Translations under genes and position numbers: made by a program
DNA from: Episyrphus balteatus
Lineage: Eukaryota; Arthropoda; Insecta; Diptera; Syrphidae
Direction of reading: 5' to 3'
Assembly (NCBI RefSeq): GCF_945859705.1
Contig: NC_079136.1
Span: forward strand, 48,002,094-48,066,093
Length of the DNA: 64,000 bases
Notes under the pieces: model-generated
The model's input: the letters and a program-made list of their open reading frames with translations, nothing else
Databases searched by the model: none
What the model was told of the DNA's origin: nothing
In this document: positions 1-13,100 of the stretch, one piece after another
Position numbering within the stretch: the first letter of the stretch is position 1
Layout: each line of letters opens with the position of its first letter

Positions 1-391
1 CATAATGCGTAAGTGGTGTAAATGAAATGAATACCTAAAAATTAATTTTAATGTTATTTCAGCCATTTAAATTGAGCTAGGTATGAAACGCGAAACGTAG
101 GTATTTGTGGGTATCTTATAAACAGCTAAAAATTCTGCGAAACTTATTGTTTTTAAATTAAGGGAGTTTGAAATTTCTAAGATCTTTGTCATAGTAAAAT
201 TTGTTTCCTTATTAATAGGGATGTAGTTGCAAGAAACATGGCTGTGGGCACTCTACAGTGCCCTTTGATATATCATTGGTTGTACCATTTTTTTTAATTC
301 AACGTTTCGAGTGAATTTCAGTTTCAGTTATATATAAGTAGCGTACATCAATAAAGAGTCATTCTGGGAACGCCTATCTTGTGATCAATTA
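1..391. other. Non-coding, no gene seen
   Basis: AT-rich sequence with no convincing coding potential or recognised repeat. It ends at the TTA that flanks the first transposon. Confidence 0.5.
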
Positions 392-1045
392 CAGGCCGCC
401 TCCACAGGAGATAATTTTTGTCATGTTGACGTGTCTTAACAAGGAATGTCTTGTGGAGGTTCGCCATTTCTTGTTATGATTCAATGTAAGACAACCGTGT
501 CTTCGATTTTGTCTAAACACGATTGTCTAACATCGAATTTGACAGATGTGCTTTTTTTCTTTTGGAAGTGCAGTTTTTTCATTATTTTTTGTCATCTCAT
601 GAAGAAGGTTGTCTCCGTAGTAGCGGACGACAAAATAATATTTGTTTGTTTTGCGAATTTTGGCATGTTTTATGTTGAATTGAATTAGATTTCATGAAAT
701 GGTATATACTTTCTGAATTTATTTATTTATTTTGAATTTATATAACAGGTATTATAATTAATTTTTATAAAAATAGATTGTTTATTTTTTAGAAGGCAAA
801 TAAAAAAACAAACCAACCAATAGGTACATGTATAAATTGAAAAAAAATAAAAAAAAAAGAATCATACAAAATTGGCCATATAAAATAAATTTTGTCCGCA
901 AAAAATCATACATCATCCTCTGGCGAACGAAGCATATGAAATCAATTGTCCGAACATAATTTGCCCAGCCAAGAAAATGAAAATTGTTATGTTGTAGATG
1001 CTAGACATTGAGTTAGAGAAAAATATCTCCTGTGGAGGCGGCCTG
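392..1045. mobile_element. Non-autonomous DNA transposon, Harbinger-like (TTA target duplication)
   Basis: Terminal inverted repeats of about 22 bp are visible: CAGGCCGCCTCCACAGGAGA at the left end and its complement at 1025-1045. TTA flanks both ends (389-391 and 1046-1048), which is the 3-bp TWA duplication typical of PIF/Harbinger elements. The 654-bp body has no transposase; an 80-residue open frame inside it looks like chance. Superfamily assignment rests only on the target duplication. Confidence 0.7.
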
Positions 1046-1065
1046 TTAAGATTAAAATTACTATA

Positions 1066-1978
1066 GGGGTATTCACGATCCGATGCAACTGGTCTAGTAC
1101 TTTGTATATAAAATCTATAGTACTATCATGAAAAAAAAAACAGCGCCACCAAAAAAGTAAGCTAGCGAACGAACTAAAAAATATGTCAAATTTCAAACAG
1201 AAATGTATATCTCATCTCCTTACTCCCATTATTAATTCGATCTAAGCGCCCTCGCGACCACTCAGGTAACGAACAAACTAAAAAATTGTACTTCATGATA
1301 GCACTATAGATTTTATATACAAAGGTCTAGTATCATTGCAAAAGTGTAAAATCTTACAACACTAGAACAACAAAATATATGGATTGAAATTTTACAATGG
1401 TCTTGCACTTTTGCTATACCCAAGCCCTATTGCAAAATAAAAATTCAATGGAGTAAAATTTTTTTTGAAAAGATCATAAAATTTTACTTCAAAAACAGTT
1501 TTGAAAAAAAAAAAATTAAAAAATGGGTTTTTTAGAAAAAAAATAAAATGTGTTTTTCACCTTTTTTGTAATATATCAGCTTAAAATGGACTAATTTCAT
1601 TTTTAATAACGGTTTTGGAAAGGTCTAAATATCACCCTACAAACGCAAAAAAACATTCATTCAATTATGTTTAAAGTCGCAAGAAATATGCAAAAAAGTA
1701 ATTTAAGATCATAGTTTTTTTTACTCTCAAAAATTGAGTGACTTAAGGAAATAATTCATACTACTCACTTGCTAATTTTTTTGGGGGTTTATTTATATAC
1801 AGAAGTTCATATTTTGAGCTTAGGAACCAGTAAAAAATGACACAAAAAGATTTCATGACATAGGTATTTTTCGTATATTCTTTTCACATGGAATTACTCA
1901 GGGGCGTTCACGATCTATTGTAAAAAAATAAAATTTTACATTTTTACTAGGCCTGTTGCACCAGATCGTGAATACCCC
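1066..1978. mobile_element. Non-autonomous DNA transposon with GGGGTATTCACGATC termini
   Basis: Inverted termini GGGGTATTCACGATC are followed by a similar GRTGCAAC segment on both sides, and TA flanks both ends (1064-1065 and 1979-1980). A second, internal inverted repeat (about 1083-1335, containing TTTGTATATAAAATCTATAG) and a second copy of the terminal motif near 1904 show internal rearrangement. There is no coding capacity. The TA target suggests Tc1/mariner-type mobilisation. Confidence 0.65.
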
Positions 1979-2335
1979 TATTATGTTTATATATTAATTA
2001 ATATATTATTTAGGTCTGTTCGTTGTTTTTCCGCTCCAGGGCACTCTGAGTCCCCTTCAAGCAAGAAAACGGAGTCCAGAAAAAACAGTCCGACCTCCGA
2101 CCGAGAAAAGCGGGGTTCCACTCACACACTTGCAACTTTTTGTGTATGAACACAAAGTCTAAGAGAATCGTGGTGAAAACTGAGAAAAGGAAAAAAAAGT
2201 AGACAGACATAGCCAACAAGAGCAAAAGCGTCATTTTGTCATTTTTTGTTGAAGTGTTTAGTCGCGTCGTATCTCGTGTCGTTGTTAATAAAATATAAGT
2301 ATAATTATAAACAATTATATCAAACTATTAACAAT

Positions 2336-2452
2336 ATGGAAACAAAAAAAGGTATGTTGTATATATCGCTCAAAGTGTTTGGATTAAAGTGATGTGTTTC
2401 TGTTTGTGTTGTAGATGTAATCTCTAATGATGAAGAAAAAGGCAGAAGGTGA
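2336..2452 (+). other. Possible two-exon micro-ORF inside a transposon
   Basis: An ATG at 2336 gives five codons, then a GT donor at 2352. A TTGTAG acceptor ends at 2414, and the frame continues from 2415 to a TGA at 2450-2452. The product would be 17 residues (METKKDVISNDEEKGRR). AATAAA-like signals follow near 2570. The likely explanation is the first and last pieces of a deleted transposase gene that keep their splice sites. A real peptide is possible but unsupported. Confidence 0.25.
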
Positions 2453-3135
2453 AACATGCAATTGGGCATCTAAAGAAACACCAACAACAGCAGCAACAAC
2501 AAATAATAAAATGAAAAAAATGTATTGTATTTTATATTGTATATATTGTGAAAATTTCGTTTGCCAAAATTAAATAAAAAATAAAACAGTTTCAGTGAAA
2601 AAAAAAATAAATCTTGTTCTTTTTTTGGTCGCAAATGCGAAACGTCATCCCTTTTTTATTCCTCTTTCTGGTAGGTTTTCGCTGCTCCGACTCAGGTCCG
2701 CCTTCGGCTCCATTTTCTCGGAATGGAGATTTTCACCACACCAATACATATGCAATCGACTTCGCGGTGATTATAATTTCCATACTAATTTGAGCCGCCT
2801 TCGGACCAGTTTCTGATCCGAAGTCGGACTCAGCTCCGCCTCAGGCGGAGCGGATTCGGACCGCGGTCGGACCTGTTTGCTTGAAGGGTCATGTCAATCA
2901 ATTGTCAAAAAAATCAAAGTTTGTCGGGTTTTATTTTACATCGAACACCTCAGAGCTTTAGTTTCATCACCTGATTTCTGTTTTGACATTTTTTTCTGTA
3001 TTTAGTTTCTTATTTCATGAATTTCGTGAAAAATCTCATATTTACCACACAAATTTTGTATCCACAAACGGCAATCACTTTTCGCACTCCAAACATTTTT
3101 TTTTTTTATAAATGACAACAGCTGATTTGATTTTA

Positions 3136-3600
3136 GGTGTGTTTTTTATTACCACCGGTCTTAACTGGATAAAAAAATGCCTCGGCGCTTACCGAGAAAA
3201 ATTTGAAGCACTGCATATTAAATGTTCCGAAATCAGCTGACACAAAAAAATATAAATCAGCTGACACAAAAAAAATATAGAGTTGTCATATTTTTCGCTT
3301 TTGGGTTTTCTTGTTTGTTTTTGAAAAAAAAGTTTAACTAACTATTAAAAAATATTTAAAATAATAATTGTCATTCCAAACATCAGTTTTGATGTTTTTA
3401 AACAAATTCTAAACAATTTACGAAGAAGTTAATTTGGTAGCACAGATTTAAATCTGTTGAAAAAGTTAAGCCGAGAGAATTCTCCGGGCTAAACAACTAA
3501 GCCCAAGGGGCTAAAGTGTTGTTGCATTTAAATTGTAAATTGCTTAGCCCCGACTGCGTTTTTTTGTCCAGTTAAGACCGGTAGTAATAAAAAACATACC
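3136..3600. mobile_element. Nested inverted-repeat element (MITE)
   Basis: Long inverted termini: GGTGTGTTTTTTATTACCAC at the left and the complement of GGTATGTTTTTTATTACTAC at the right. Homology continues through CCGGTCTTAACTGGA for about 45 bp. It sits inside the 2013-3775 element and is therefore the younger insertion. It has no coding capacity, and the target duplication could not be defined cleanly. Confidence 0.6.
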
Positions 3601-3775
3601 TTTTGATAACTCTGAATTCAGCGCTCTGACAAAATACCCAGAGTTGTTCGGGGTGAGTTCAGAGCGAACAGCTAACACAGAGGAAATAACTCGGGTTGAA
3701 AAAGGAGCTACAAAAAACGCTTGACGTCGAATTCGGAACGACCCAGAGTGCCCTAGAGTTCACAACGAACAAACC

Positions 3776-4143
3776 TAATGTTGATATTTAAATTTTAACT
3801 GAAGCACCCTATAGTAACCGCTGTATTGTTCTAAAACAGCATCAACTCAACTTCACCTCAACAAGTATACCGGTTTTTTTGTTGTACCACTTCAACTGTC
3901 AAACAAGGTGTCTTTCTGCTGCGCAGGTAAACAAACGCTTGAAGGACTTCTTTTTTTTTATTATTTTTATTTTGGCTTTTCACAGCGACAGCATTTGGCA
4001 CTTGTTTTTCCACTTTGCTCGTCGCCGCCGCTGCTTACAGCTCGTAAACATATTTTATTTCCGTATCATCAAATCAAAAAGAACAAAAAAAAAATAATAA
4101 TTTTTAGCAAATTTTAAGCAAAAAATAATATTTTAACTAAATT
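3776..4143 (+). other. 5' flank and presumed 5' UTR/promoter of UBASH3
   Basis: About 370 bp lie between the upstream transposon and the UBASH3 start codon. The stretch is T-rich, then A-rich close to the ATG, with no clear TATA box. Short open frames here look like chance. Transcription start cannot be placed from sequence alone. Confidence 0.4.
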
Positions 4144-7100
4144 ATGGCAACATTACCGCCACGAAAGAATCCAACACCAACGAGAATCTCGAAGCAGCAT
4201 CTAACTCCGTTGCAGACGCTGCTACAGATGGGTTTTCAAAAGCATAGGGCGTAAGTGTAAACACACTATTGATTTTCTTTTCCTTTCAATAAATTCTCAA
4301 CTATAGACGAGATTTTTTTACTTTCATCTAAAATGCGAATTTCCCAATAGAAAAAAATGAGATGAAATTCATTTTTATGTTTTCTGAAATTATATTCTTT
4401 GAATTTTAGAGAAAAGGCTTTAGCTTCGACCGGCAATCGAGGAGTACAAATTGCTTCCGATTGGTTGTTGGCTCACGTAAATGATCCATCGCTAGACGAA
4501 TGTATTCCGCGTGAATACATTTTATATGCGTGTCCAACTGGTCCTTTTCTGCACCAATTGGAAGAATTCTGGAATAAATCACGATTATTGTGTGGCTGGA
4601 ATGGAGCACACAATTATGTTCCACACATTACATTGGTTTCGTTTTTCAAGGTAAGTAAGTAAGCTAGTTTAATGAAGATTTTTCTTATATTTTTCTTTGC
4701 ATGAATAATTTAGAGATTAACCAAGAAGTTTGAGATTATTATTATTATATTATTATTATTCGTCTTATCTCAGAATTCAGGGATACAATTATTCAACCTT
4801 AAATTACATTTCACCCGATGTTTAATTATTCAGTCTTATAAGCTGCCAGATTGGCGATTAGAGTAATTAATTAGTTCAATTTGTGTGGCATATGTTATCC
4901 TCTTAAATATTTCTTTTGTAATTGTTTTGCGGTGTATTAGCGAGTTTCCAATTGCTAAACATTATTTATCTATTACTGCACTGTCGGCTAAAATTAGCGG
5001 ACTGCTAACAAAAATGTTGTTGGTTTTTTAATTTTTTACTACATTTTTTTTAGATAAGAACTTTTGTAGTTTGATCAAATACACATCATTTAAAGAATAA
5101 TTTAAAGGAGAATGGGCAAGTTTGTATGGAATATGGACGTTGCGCGGCCAGGAATGAATTTGTTATTTTTTTATGTAATTAAGGGTTACATACAGGGTGT
5201 CCCAAAAGTAATGGATCAAACAAAATATGCTGATAGGAGAACTTAAGGGCTCTCAGAATTTGGTAACTTGTTCATCCCAAATCCTTACGGTTTTCGATTT
5301 AATGCAATTCTTGTGAAATTTCGAAAAATCCCTACTTTGCAACAGTATTTTGCTTCCTGCGCCCATTATTGATTTTTGTTTTTTAAAATTCTTTTATAAA
5401 AATATTGCCAAATAATAAGGAACAATTAATTAATCAAAATATTTTTTATTCTATACGCCATTTCGCTGCAAATTAACTAACAGTTTCAAGTTTTATAAGA
5501 AATCAATTTCTAACTTTAATTAGAGAGCAACACCGCATAAAAAATTTGTACGGTGTGAGAATGGTTTATTATTTTAAAAAGTTGCTCTGTTATTCGAGTT
5601 TTCAAAAATGTATAAAAGTTCGCAAAGTTGCAGTTAGATCGCATAATATTACAATTTGACTTCAACAAAACAGGGTTTTTTCAGAACAAAAAACAACCAA
5701 AAATAAACACATTTTCTGGAACTGTTATTTGTTTATTTTTCTTTGAACAAAAGCCTCTACTTTTGTTTGTATTTTTGCTCTGAAAAACCCTGTTTTGTTG
5801 AATTCAAATTGTAATATTATGCGATATAACTGCAGCTTTGGGAATTTTTATACATTTTTGAAAACTAGAATAACAGGGCAACTTTTTAAAATAATAAACC
5901 ATTCTCACACCGTACAAATTTTTTATGAGGTGTTGCTCTCAAATTAAAGTTAGAAATTGATTTTTTATAAAACTTGAAACTGTTAGTTAATTTGCAGCGA
6001 AATGGCGTATGGAATAAAAAATATTTTGATTAATTAATTGTTCCTTTCTATCTGGCAATATTTTTATAAAAGAATTTTAAAAAACAAAAATCAATAATAG
6101 GCGCAGGAAGCAAAATACTGTTGCAAAGTAGGGATTTTTCGAAATTTCACAAGAATTGCATTTAATCGAAAACCGTAAGGATTTGGGATGAACAAGTTAC
6201 CAAATTCTGAGAGCCCTTAAGTTCTCCTATCAGCATATTTTGTTTGATCCATTACTTTTGGGACACCCTGTATATTGTGGAGAAGTTTTATTATTGTGAC
6301 GTACTCCAAAAATGCAAAAATGGATAAAATGCATTTTTGCATATAACACTTTATGCAGATTGTCTCAAAGTTGTATCTTATGTGGGTATTTTAAGTGCAA
6401 GATACGATACTCTCTCATTTTCCCTAAATCTGAAGACCTTTATCTTGAATATCCAACCACTAGAACCGAAACTATAAGCTTTTTAAAACAACAGTTTCAA
6501 GACTATTTTGAGAGTTTCGTTATTCAATTTTTTGTTAGTTTGAATTGTTTGAAAACTTTCGAACAAAATCTTGAAGTGGTTGTCTTAAAAATCTTATATT
6601 TTGAGTTCTATTGGTCGGATTTTCAAGAGTAATGACTTCAGGCTCAGGGAAAATGGGAGAGCATCATATTTTATGTTCCAAATATAAATATAAACCAATT
6701 TGTCGTTCATACATTGAATAATGCATTAACGATACTAATACTGCATTTTCTTACATTCTTAACGCAATACTGCGAAACGTCCATAGTAAAAGTTTTTCCT
6801 AAGTTATAGTCCTTTCATTTGATACCAATTTTATTAATGGCCGCTCAACGTCCAAAATGCCCATTCTCCTTTCGCAACTATTCTGTTTCTTGAGAAAAAT
6901 ATCAAAGACAAAAAAAAAAATTGAAATTTTGCTCTGAATACTGGGTTAATATAAATGAATTAAAATAATAATACAGTTATAAACAACATTTTTTTTTATT
7001 TGTATTTAATGAGAGAAATTAAAAATAGGTGCATTAGACTTAAAAAAAAGTAATACCGCTACCTTCTCTGCATCAAGTCTGTTACACAGAGGTTGGTTTA

Positions 7101-10100
7101 TTAAGCCCCACTACTAAATAATTGTTCCCTCGGAAGACTGGCTTGTGGAGTGGGTAGAAATTGTCGTTAAGTTTTTTGCTGGCAATTTTTTTTTGTCCGC
7201 AAAGAAAGATCTTTATTAACCCTCTGTAGGCACACCTCTTTTTTGCGAATTTGGTTTATACTTTTTCATGTCGCTAGAACTTTTTTCGGTCTCACTATTT
7301 TATGGAAAATCATATATGAAATTGATTTCCGAGGAATTCGAATATTGTATTCACAATTCCAAAAAAATTTATTTTCACCCTTATAAAGACACTCTTTTCT
7401 GATCACTTTTTATTTTTGTCCTGCCAAATTCGCACCCGTGTGCCGACAGAGGGCTAATAGCCTGTTTTCACCCCAAATTTTATAATTTCGCAAATTAGGT
7501 CAGTTCGAATTCCAAATTCTACAAATGTCCTATACAATTTGAAATTCGACTTAAGGCTGTAGTGAAAACGGACTATATTTAAGACTTTTGCATTTTTTCT
7601 GTGTTTGCCTAAAAAATCAGTAACAGACGTACGCGCCATTCGCTGGCTCCACCTAACTTCTTTCTTGTCGCATCTTCTTTGCATCCGCATCCGCATGAAA
7701 ACCCGCATTGATTATTGCGGATGCGGATGTCCTAAATCATGCGGAAGTTCCGCATTTGCGGATGCGGATGCGAATATTCGCAACATCCCTAGTCAGTATC
7801 ATTAACAAAAGCAAGTTGATGAACTGATTTTTGTAAAATTTCGCCACTATTGATGAACTGTTAGTTGTGCACAATTGTTTTAAGTATTATGTTAAAAGTT
7901 GAATGGGAGCTTATTCGGTGATGTTAGACAGACCACAAAACGCGAGATGTGACAAGACTGAATAATATAATTTCGTCCCTATAAGCGCTGTAGACTTGAA
8001 ATTTGATACAAGAGATAAAATTCTTAGAATGGAATCTCTCAGACATTTGATCTTTGTTTGACTTTTGTTGCCTTAAATCGTATTTAAAAGCCTTATAGAT
8101 AATGTAAAAAAAAGTCTGGTCTGGCCACACAAAAGTTTAGGTATCTCAGTCAGACTCTATCTTTTCTTTCTATGGATCGGATACAAGTTTCGAACACTTT
8201 CCTCTAAACACTTTTTGTGAGTTGAGTTCTCATAAAATTTGCTGTTTATTTCGCTAATTATCCTTGAAAAAGCATGCATGTGAAACTCGTGGTCAATATG
8301 TATATTAAATAAAAGTCTTATCTCGTTAATTTTTAAATAATACTTTTTATTGACAGTACAATGTCTGTTTAGAACGTAAGCCAAAATCAAGAATGATTGA
8401 GCTCACAAAAATCTATATGTGTATTGAGTTTTAGAGGTGCTAAATGGTAAGAAAAGAATGTTTTCGAAAATATAAAAACGACCCCAGCCACAGTAGAAAA
8501 TCAAATATAGTCAAAAACTCAATGACATCATCGATCCTAACGCTCGTCGTCAACGACATTTCAACTTCCAATTCCCTTACAAAGCCAATTATATTCCAAA
8601 TAGTAAATTGGTTCCTCCCGAGTTCGAATGTGTAAATTTCATCATAAAGAACAATTTTTCGAGTGACGAGAGCTCGTAAAAATCTCAATGTACACAAATC
8701 TGCTAGACAAGATGATATCCCCACCATTATTGTCAAGGGGTGTTCTTATACGTTGAAAAAATCATTTTAAAATTTTTTACATCTATCGCATTCTTCTGGA
8801 CTTTTCCTGAATAGTTAAAAAACTACATTTGTCTAACCTGTCAAAAAAAAAAAAAAAAAAAATTGAATCTTCCTCACCTTCAAATAGACGTCCAATTGCA
8901 TAATGTCCTAATGGAAACGTTAATAGCACCGAAAAGTGTAACCAATCTTAATAGTGTAATAAAATAGTTATATTGAGCTTGATATTTCCAAATCAAACAT
9001 CTTTGCGCCTTATAGATTAGGGTAAAACAGGAAGCATTAAAAATGATTGGTGATGGTGCAGTTACTGAATCAATGGATTCTCTCTAACATCTCGAAGTGT
9101 CTCCTGCCTTTCCCTCATTTCCCGCCAGTTAAGTATAGAGACTCAACTTTTAGCCTTTCAACTCGTATCTGAAATGCTTTACTTGGCTCTGTTTAAGATC
9201 AGTGTACAGTTGTATCTAACACAATCCTCTCCTCTTTTCCTAAATGATCCCACTGTGTTGATTAAGGTATTCATAACCCCTTGCTGTGGGCGTTATATAA
9301 AAAACAAAGTTATTGAGTTATTTTTTGTTTTCCAAAATATTTCGGATTTCAATTTTAACATTTAAGAAAATACAAATAAATAATCCTTTTTTATCTATTT
9401 TCATAGGCTCCTGACGAATGCGCTTTACAACTATCTAAAGCCTTGAAACAAATCGTTGATATGGCTGGTGCCTTATTAGATCGACCAATTAAGCTAGAAT
9501 TGTATATGAGTCCAAATTTTATGGGATTTTTTGTTGCCGAAGATGATGCCAACTATTTGAAACGATTGGCTTTACAATATGTGAAGGAATCATCTAATTC
9601 AAGTATGTTATTTATCAATTTATTCAATTTTATCTTCAAAAACTGTTTATATTTATTGTGTGCTTAGAAAAGTATAAATAATAAAATTTATTTTGGTGAA
9701 GGAAGGTTAAAAGGAGAAACTAACAATAATTTATAAATTCTCTTTATTTTTCTTATTATTTTTTATTAAAATTTATTTTAGTAATAAGTGATACTTATGA
9801 GCAACTTGATGCAATTGTGGCTTGCTTTCCATGGTGTGGGGCCGTATCTTCTGGTAATCGATGCATACCGCGCAGCAGTCGATGTAAGAAGACATTGTGT
9901 TAATATTTTACTACTTTGTATGTTTATTTTAATTATGTTGTGTATTTTTGATATTTGTTCATTGTTTTTAGCTTAGTTGCATATACATATAAAATTCGAA
10001 ATATTGGAATCTAGTTAACTTGCTTCAACATACCCATTGTTCTTAACTATTTTAGCAACAATTGAATAGACTTCTTACTAATTTTGATCATTTTGGAAAA

Positions 10101-13100
10101 AATATGTTTTTCATAAAAATGATTTTTACGATTTTAACCTCCCGTATCTTAAAAAATTACTCCAGAATTTGTTTTTGAAAAATATTTGAAAACAGCTAAA
10201 ATCTGATTAAATTGACCTTACTAACTTGCCACAGCAAACTAAGTCAATGCAGTACCTTGCATGAGTATAACCGCATCATAATTTAAACGGGAGGGGTCGG
10301 TTATAATTTTTGTAATTTTAGGAATTATTTCTAGCAAAAATAAAAAAAAAAAATAAAGCACGACTGGGTCGCACGGATTTGTTCTTATGTGAAAAGTAGC
10401 TTAGAATATCAAAGCTTTTTATCTTAAAATTTGTCAAGTAATATTTTTAATTTCAATTTACAAAAATTTAACAAAAACTTGTTAAAAACAAATTTTATAG
10501 GTATTATTTTTAAGTTTGTATTTGTATTACAAAATTAACTTTTTAAATGTCTTGAACTCCAAACCAAGTATATGTACTAAATTTGGTTAAAAAGGAAATA
10601 TCTATTGACACATAATATCAAAGTTTCAAAAAATTCTTTGGTCCGCTTTAAAAATATTTTTTTAAAATTATTTCTTAATTTAAAAATTAAATTAATTTAA
10701 AAATTAAGGTTTCGCAGGTATAATTTCGTTGAAAGCGATTAAGATAGTTGTAAGGTAATAAAATAGTTGCAGGTAATAAAATAAAAAAAAAATTTTAAAA
10801 AAGAGGGACTGAATTTGGTTTATTTACTTTTGTTTTCTTTTAAATAAAAATATTTAGATCGGTTTTGAGAAAAACAAGCTTTTCTATTTTGGTCATATGA
10901 AAAGTACCGGGAATAACCCAAAAACTTTTAACTACCAAGTTTGAAGCAAATCGGCTCAGCTCGAGATGGAGACACAGACAGATAGAATTGTAGGACTTAC
11001 ATTTTGAATTGATAACTAAAACTTACACTTTGAACTACAAGAGCAAAATCTTAGGAGTTGGGACCCAGTTTATGAATATTTTAGTACTTAATCTGGTGTA
11101 TTAATTTATATTGAAAAATGACTGCTGTATACATTGAACCGATTTCAATTAAGAACGATTTAAATAAATAAACAGTCATGGCAATTTAGATAAGCTAAAC
11201 CCTAAAATCTAATTCAACCGTTTAAATCAACAAACATTTTAACCTTTGGAATCCAAAAACAGACTGAAAATGTCAAGTAGGTATCTTTCAAAATGAAGTC
11301 TATGGAATCTTATAAAGGTTGCTGGAGATTTATCTTCTATTGAAGACATGTGGCCGATAATAGGCTGGGGTAGAGTTACATAATTATATCCTACAAAATT
11401 GGTCTTATCCTCGAAATGTCTTTAGAACTAATAAAAAAAAAAAATAATATTTATAAAATAAAGATAAACAAATTATTTTTGAATAAATTCTTTTTGCTAT
11501 TAAAATTATTAGTGGAATGTAGTACGTATAAATACCATTTTCAACCGCTAAAATAATCTTTATAGTGCATGGCATTGTTTGAAGTTGTTTTCGTTTTTTA
11601 AGTAGTCAATATAGAGTTGGTGGAGTCTTTCAATCTTAAAAGTAGGTAAGCTTAACTCAATTATTGTTGCATTTAGAAATAATAGCACAAGCAAGTCATA
11701 CATTGTCCCTTTTGCCTGTACTATAAGTTTGAATATTACCTTTATCAAATAAATGTTATCTAGATAACAGTTTTAAATTCCATATCTTGGCTTTATTCTT
11801 ATTATTTATTAAGATAAGATTTCTTACGTTTGTATGTGTATACAATTGATTGTTTTAAAATTAATATCAGCCAAATTTACCCCTATCAAGCTGAGATGAT
11901 TTTGTAGTTTTTGTTTGATTACGCTTTGAACTCTTATCTTTATCAATTAAATTTAGTTTTTTTTTGTTTAAATTGCAATATCGTCTGAATGAGTAATTTA
12001 TAATGTCTTGCAAAGTAAAATAAATTGTTGTTTGTATTATGAACATGTATGTGTGTATTTTAATTAAGTGTGTGTATGTGTGTGCTCTGGTTTTTTCTTC
12101 ACTCTTCGTTATTTGTGTTTTTTTTTTTCTCTATGTCTGATCTTTTAGCAATATCATTGGAGCCGCACGTTAAATCACTTCATTTGACCTTAGCGTATCA
12201 GTTCCCGCAGAGCCAATTTAATGCACTGAAAACATTAGTGGAATCATTAGATCCATCTTGTGCATCCAGTTGGGAACTTCGATTATATTCGCGCGATCCA
12301 AGGCTAGCGACGAAACAAGTAAAAAATTTATCAATATAATCTGTACATAAACTAAAAAAAACTTCCTTCTTTTAATCTTTAAACACCTTTATTTGATTTC
12401 TAAAGAATTTCTTAACTTCATTATAAATCTAATTAATTAATTTTATCAATTTTGATTCTAGGTACACAAAGTTCTATATCCACATAGTCCACATGAAATC
12501 GATGAACTCGAATTGCGAATAGGTGATTTTATTTACTTGAATAGTGATTCTGTGGATAATTCGTGTGATGGATGGGTTGAGGGTATTTCATGGTTAACTG
12601 GTATGACTGGATATTTACCTGTAAATTACACTGAACGCACAGCAGAATCAGATGCATGGACTATGCATAGAGTTGTTCAATTATCAAAATCTATAACACC
12701 ATCATTGACATCAGTTGAAGAAATTGATATTGTAGACGGAAGAAGTTTATCGACCGAGGACGAACGAAGGGATTTACATCCAGGTAAGAAAAAAATAATA
12801 CATATAAATAAGAAAATGAATTTGGATTTTAAGTTAAAAAAGTCGTGTGTGAAAATAAATAAAGGGTATTATATACATACATAAATAATACTTAAAAAAT
12901 GTACTTATATAAGTTAATTCTGGAGAACTTATCTATAAAATTATCTACCCAGACTTTCTTTTTAAATTTTCAACTTACTGTGTGTTGTTTTTTGTTAATT
13001 GGTTGTGAAAGTTTTTCTTAACCGTGTTTCATTGTTAACTTTGCTATCCTTATAGACCGAGAGCCGACAGCATATTTTGGCAGTTTTGATATAACCGAAA

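Larger units (their letters stand above)
2013..3775. mobile_element. DNA transposon remnant with GGTYTGTTCGTTGT termini, host of a nested element
   Basis: Ends are inverted repeats of about 40 bp (GGTCTGTTCGTTGT at the left; AACGAACAAACC at the right; both share a GGGCACTCTG block). TA flanks each side (2011-2012, 3776-3777). Inside are a tiny spliced reading frame (2336-2452) and a nested inverted-repeat element (3136-3600). No transposase domain is visible, so it looks like an internally deleted copy. Confidence 0.6.
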
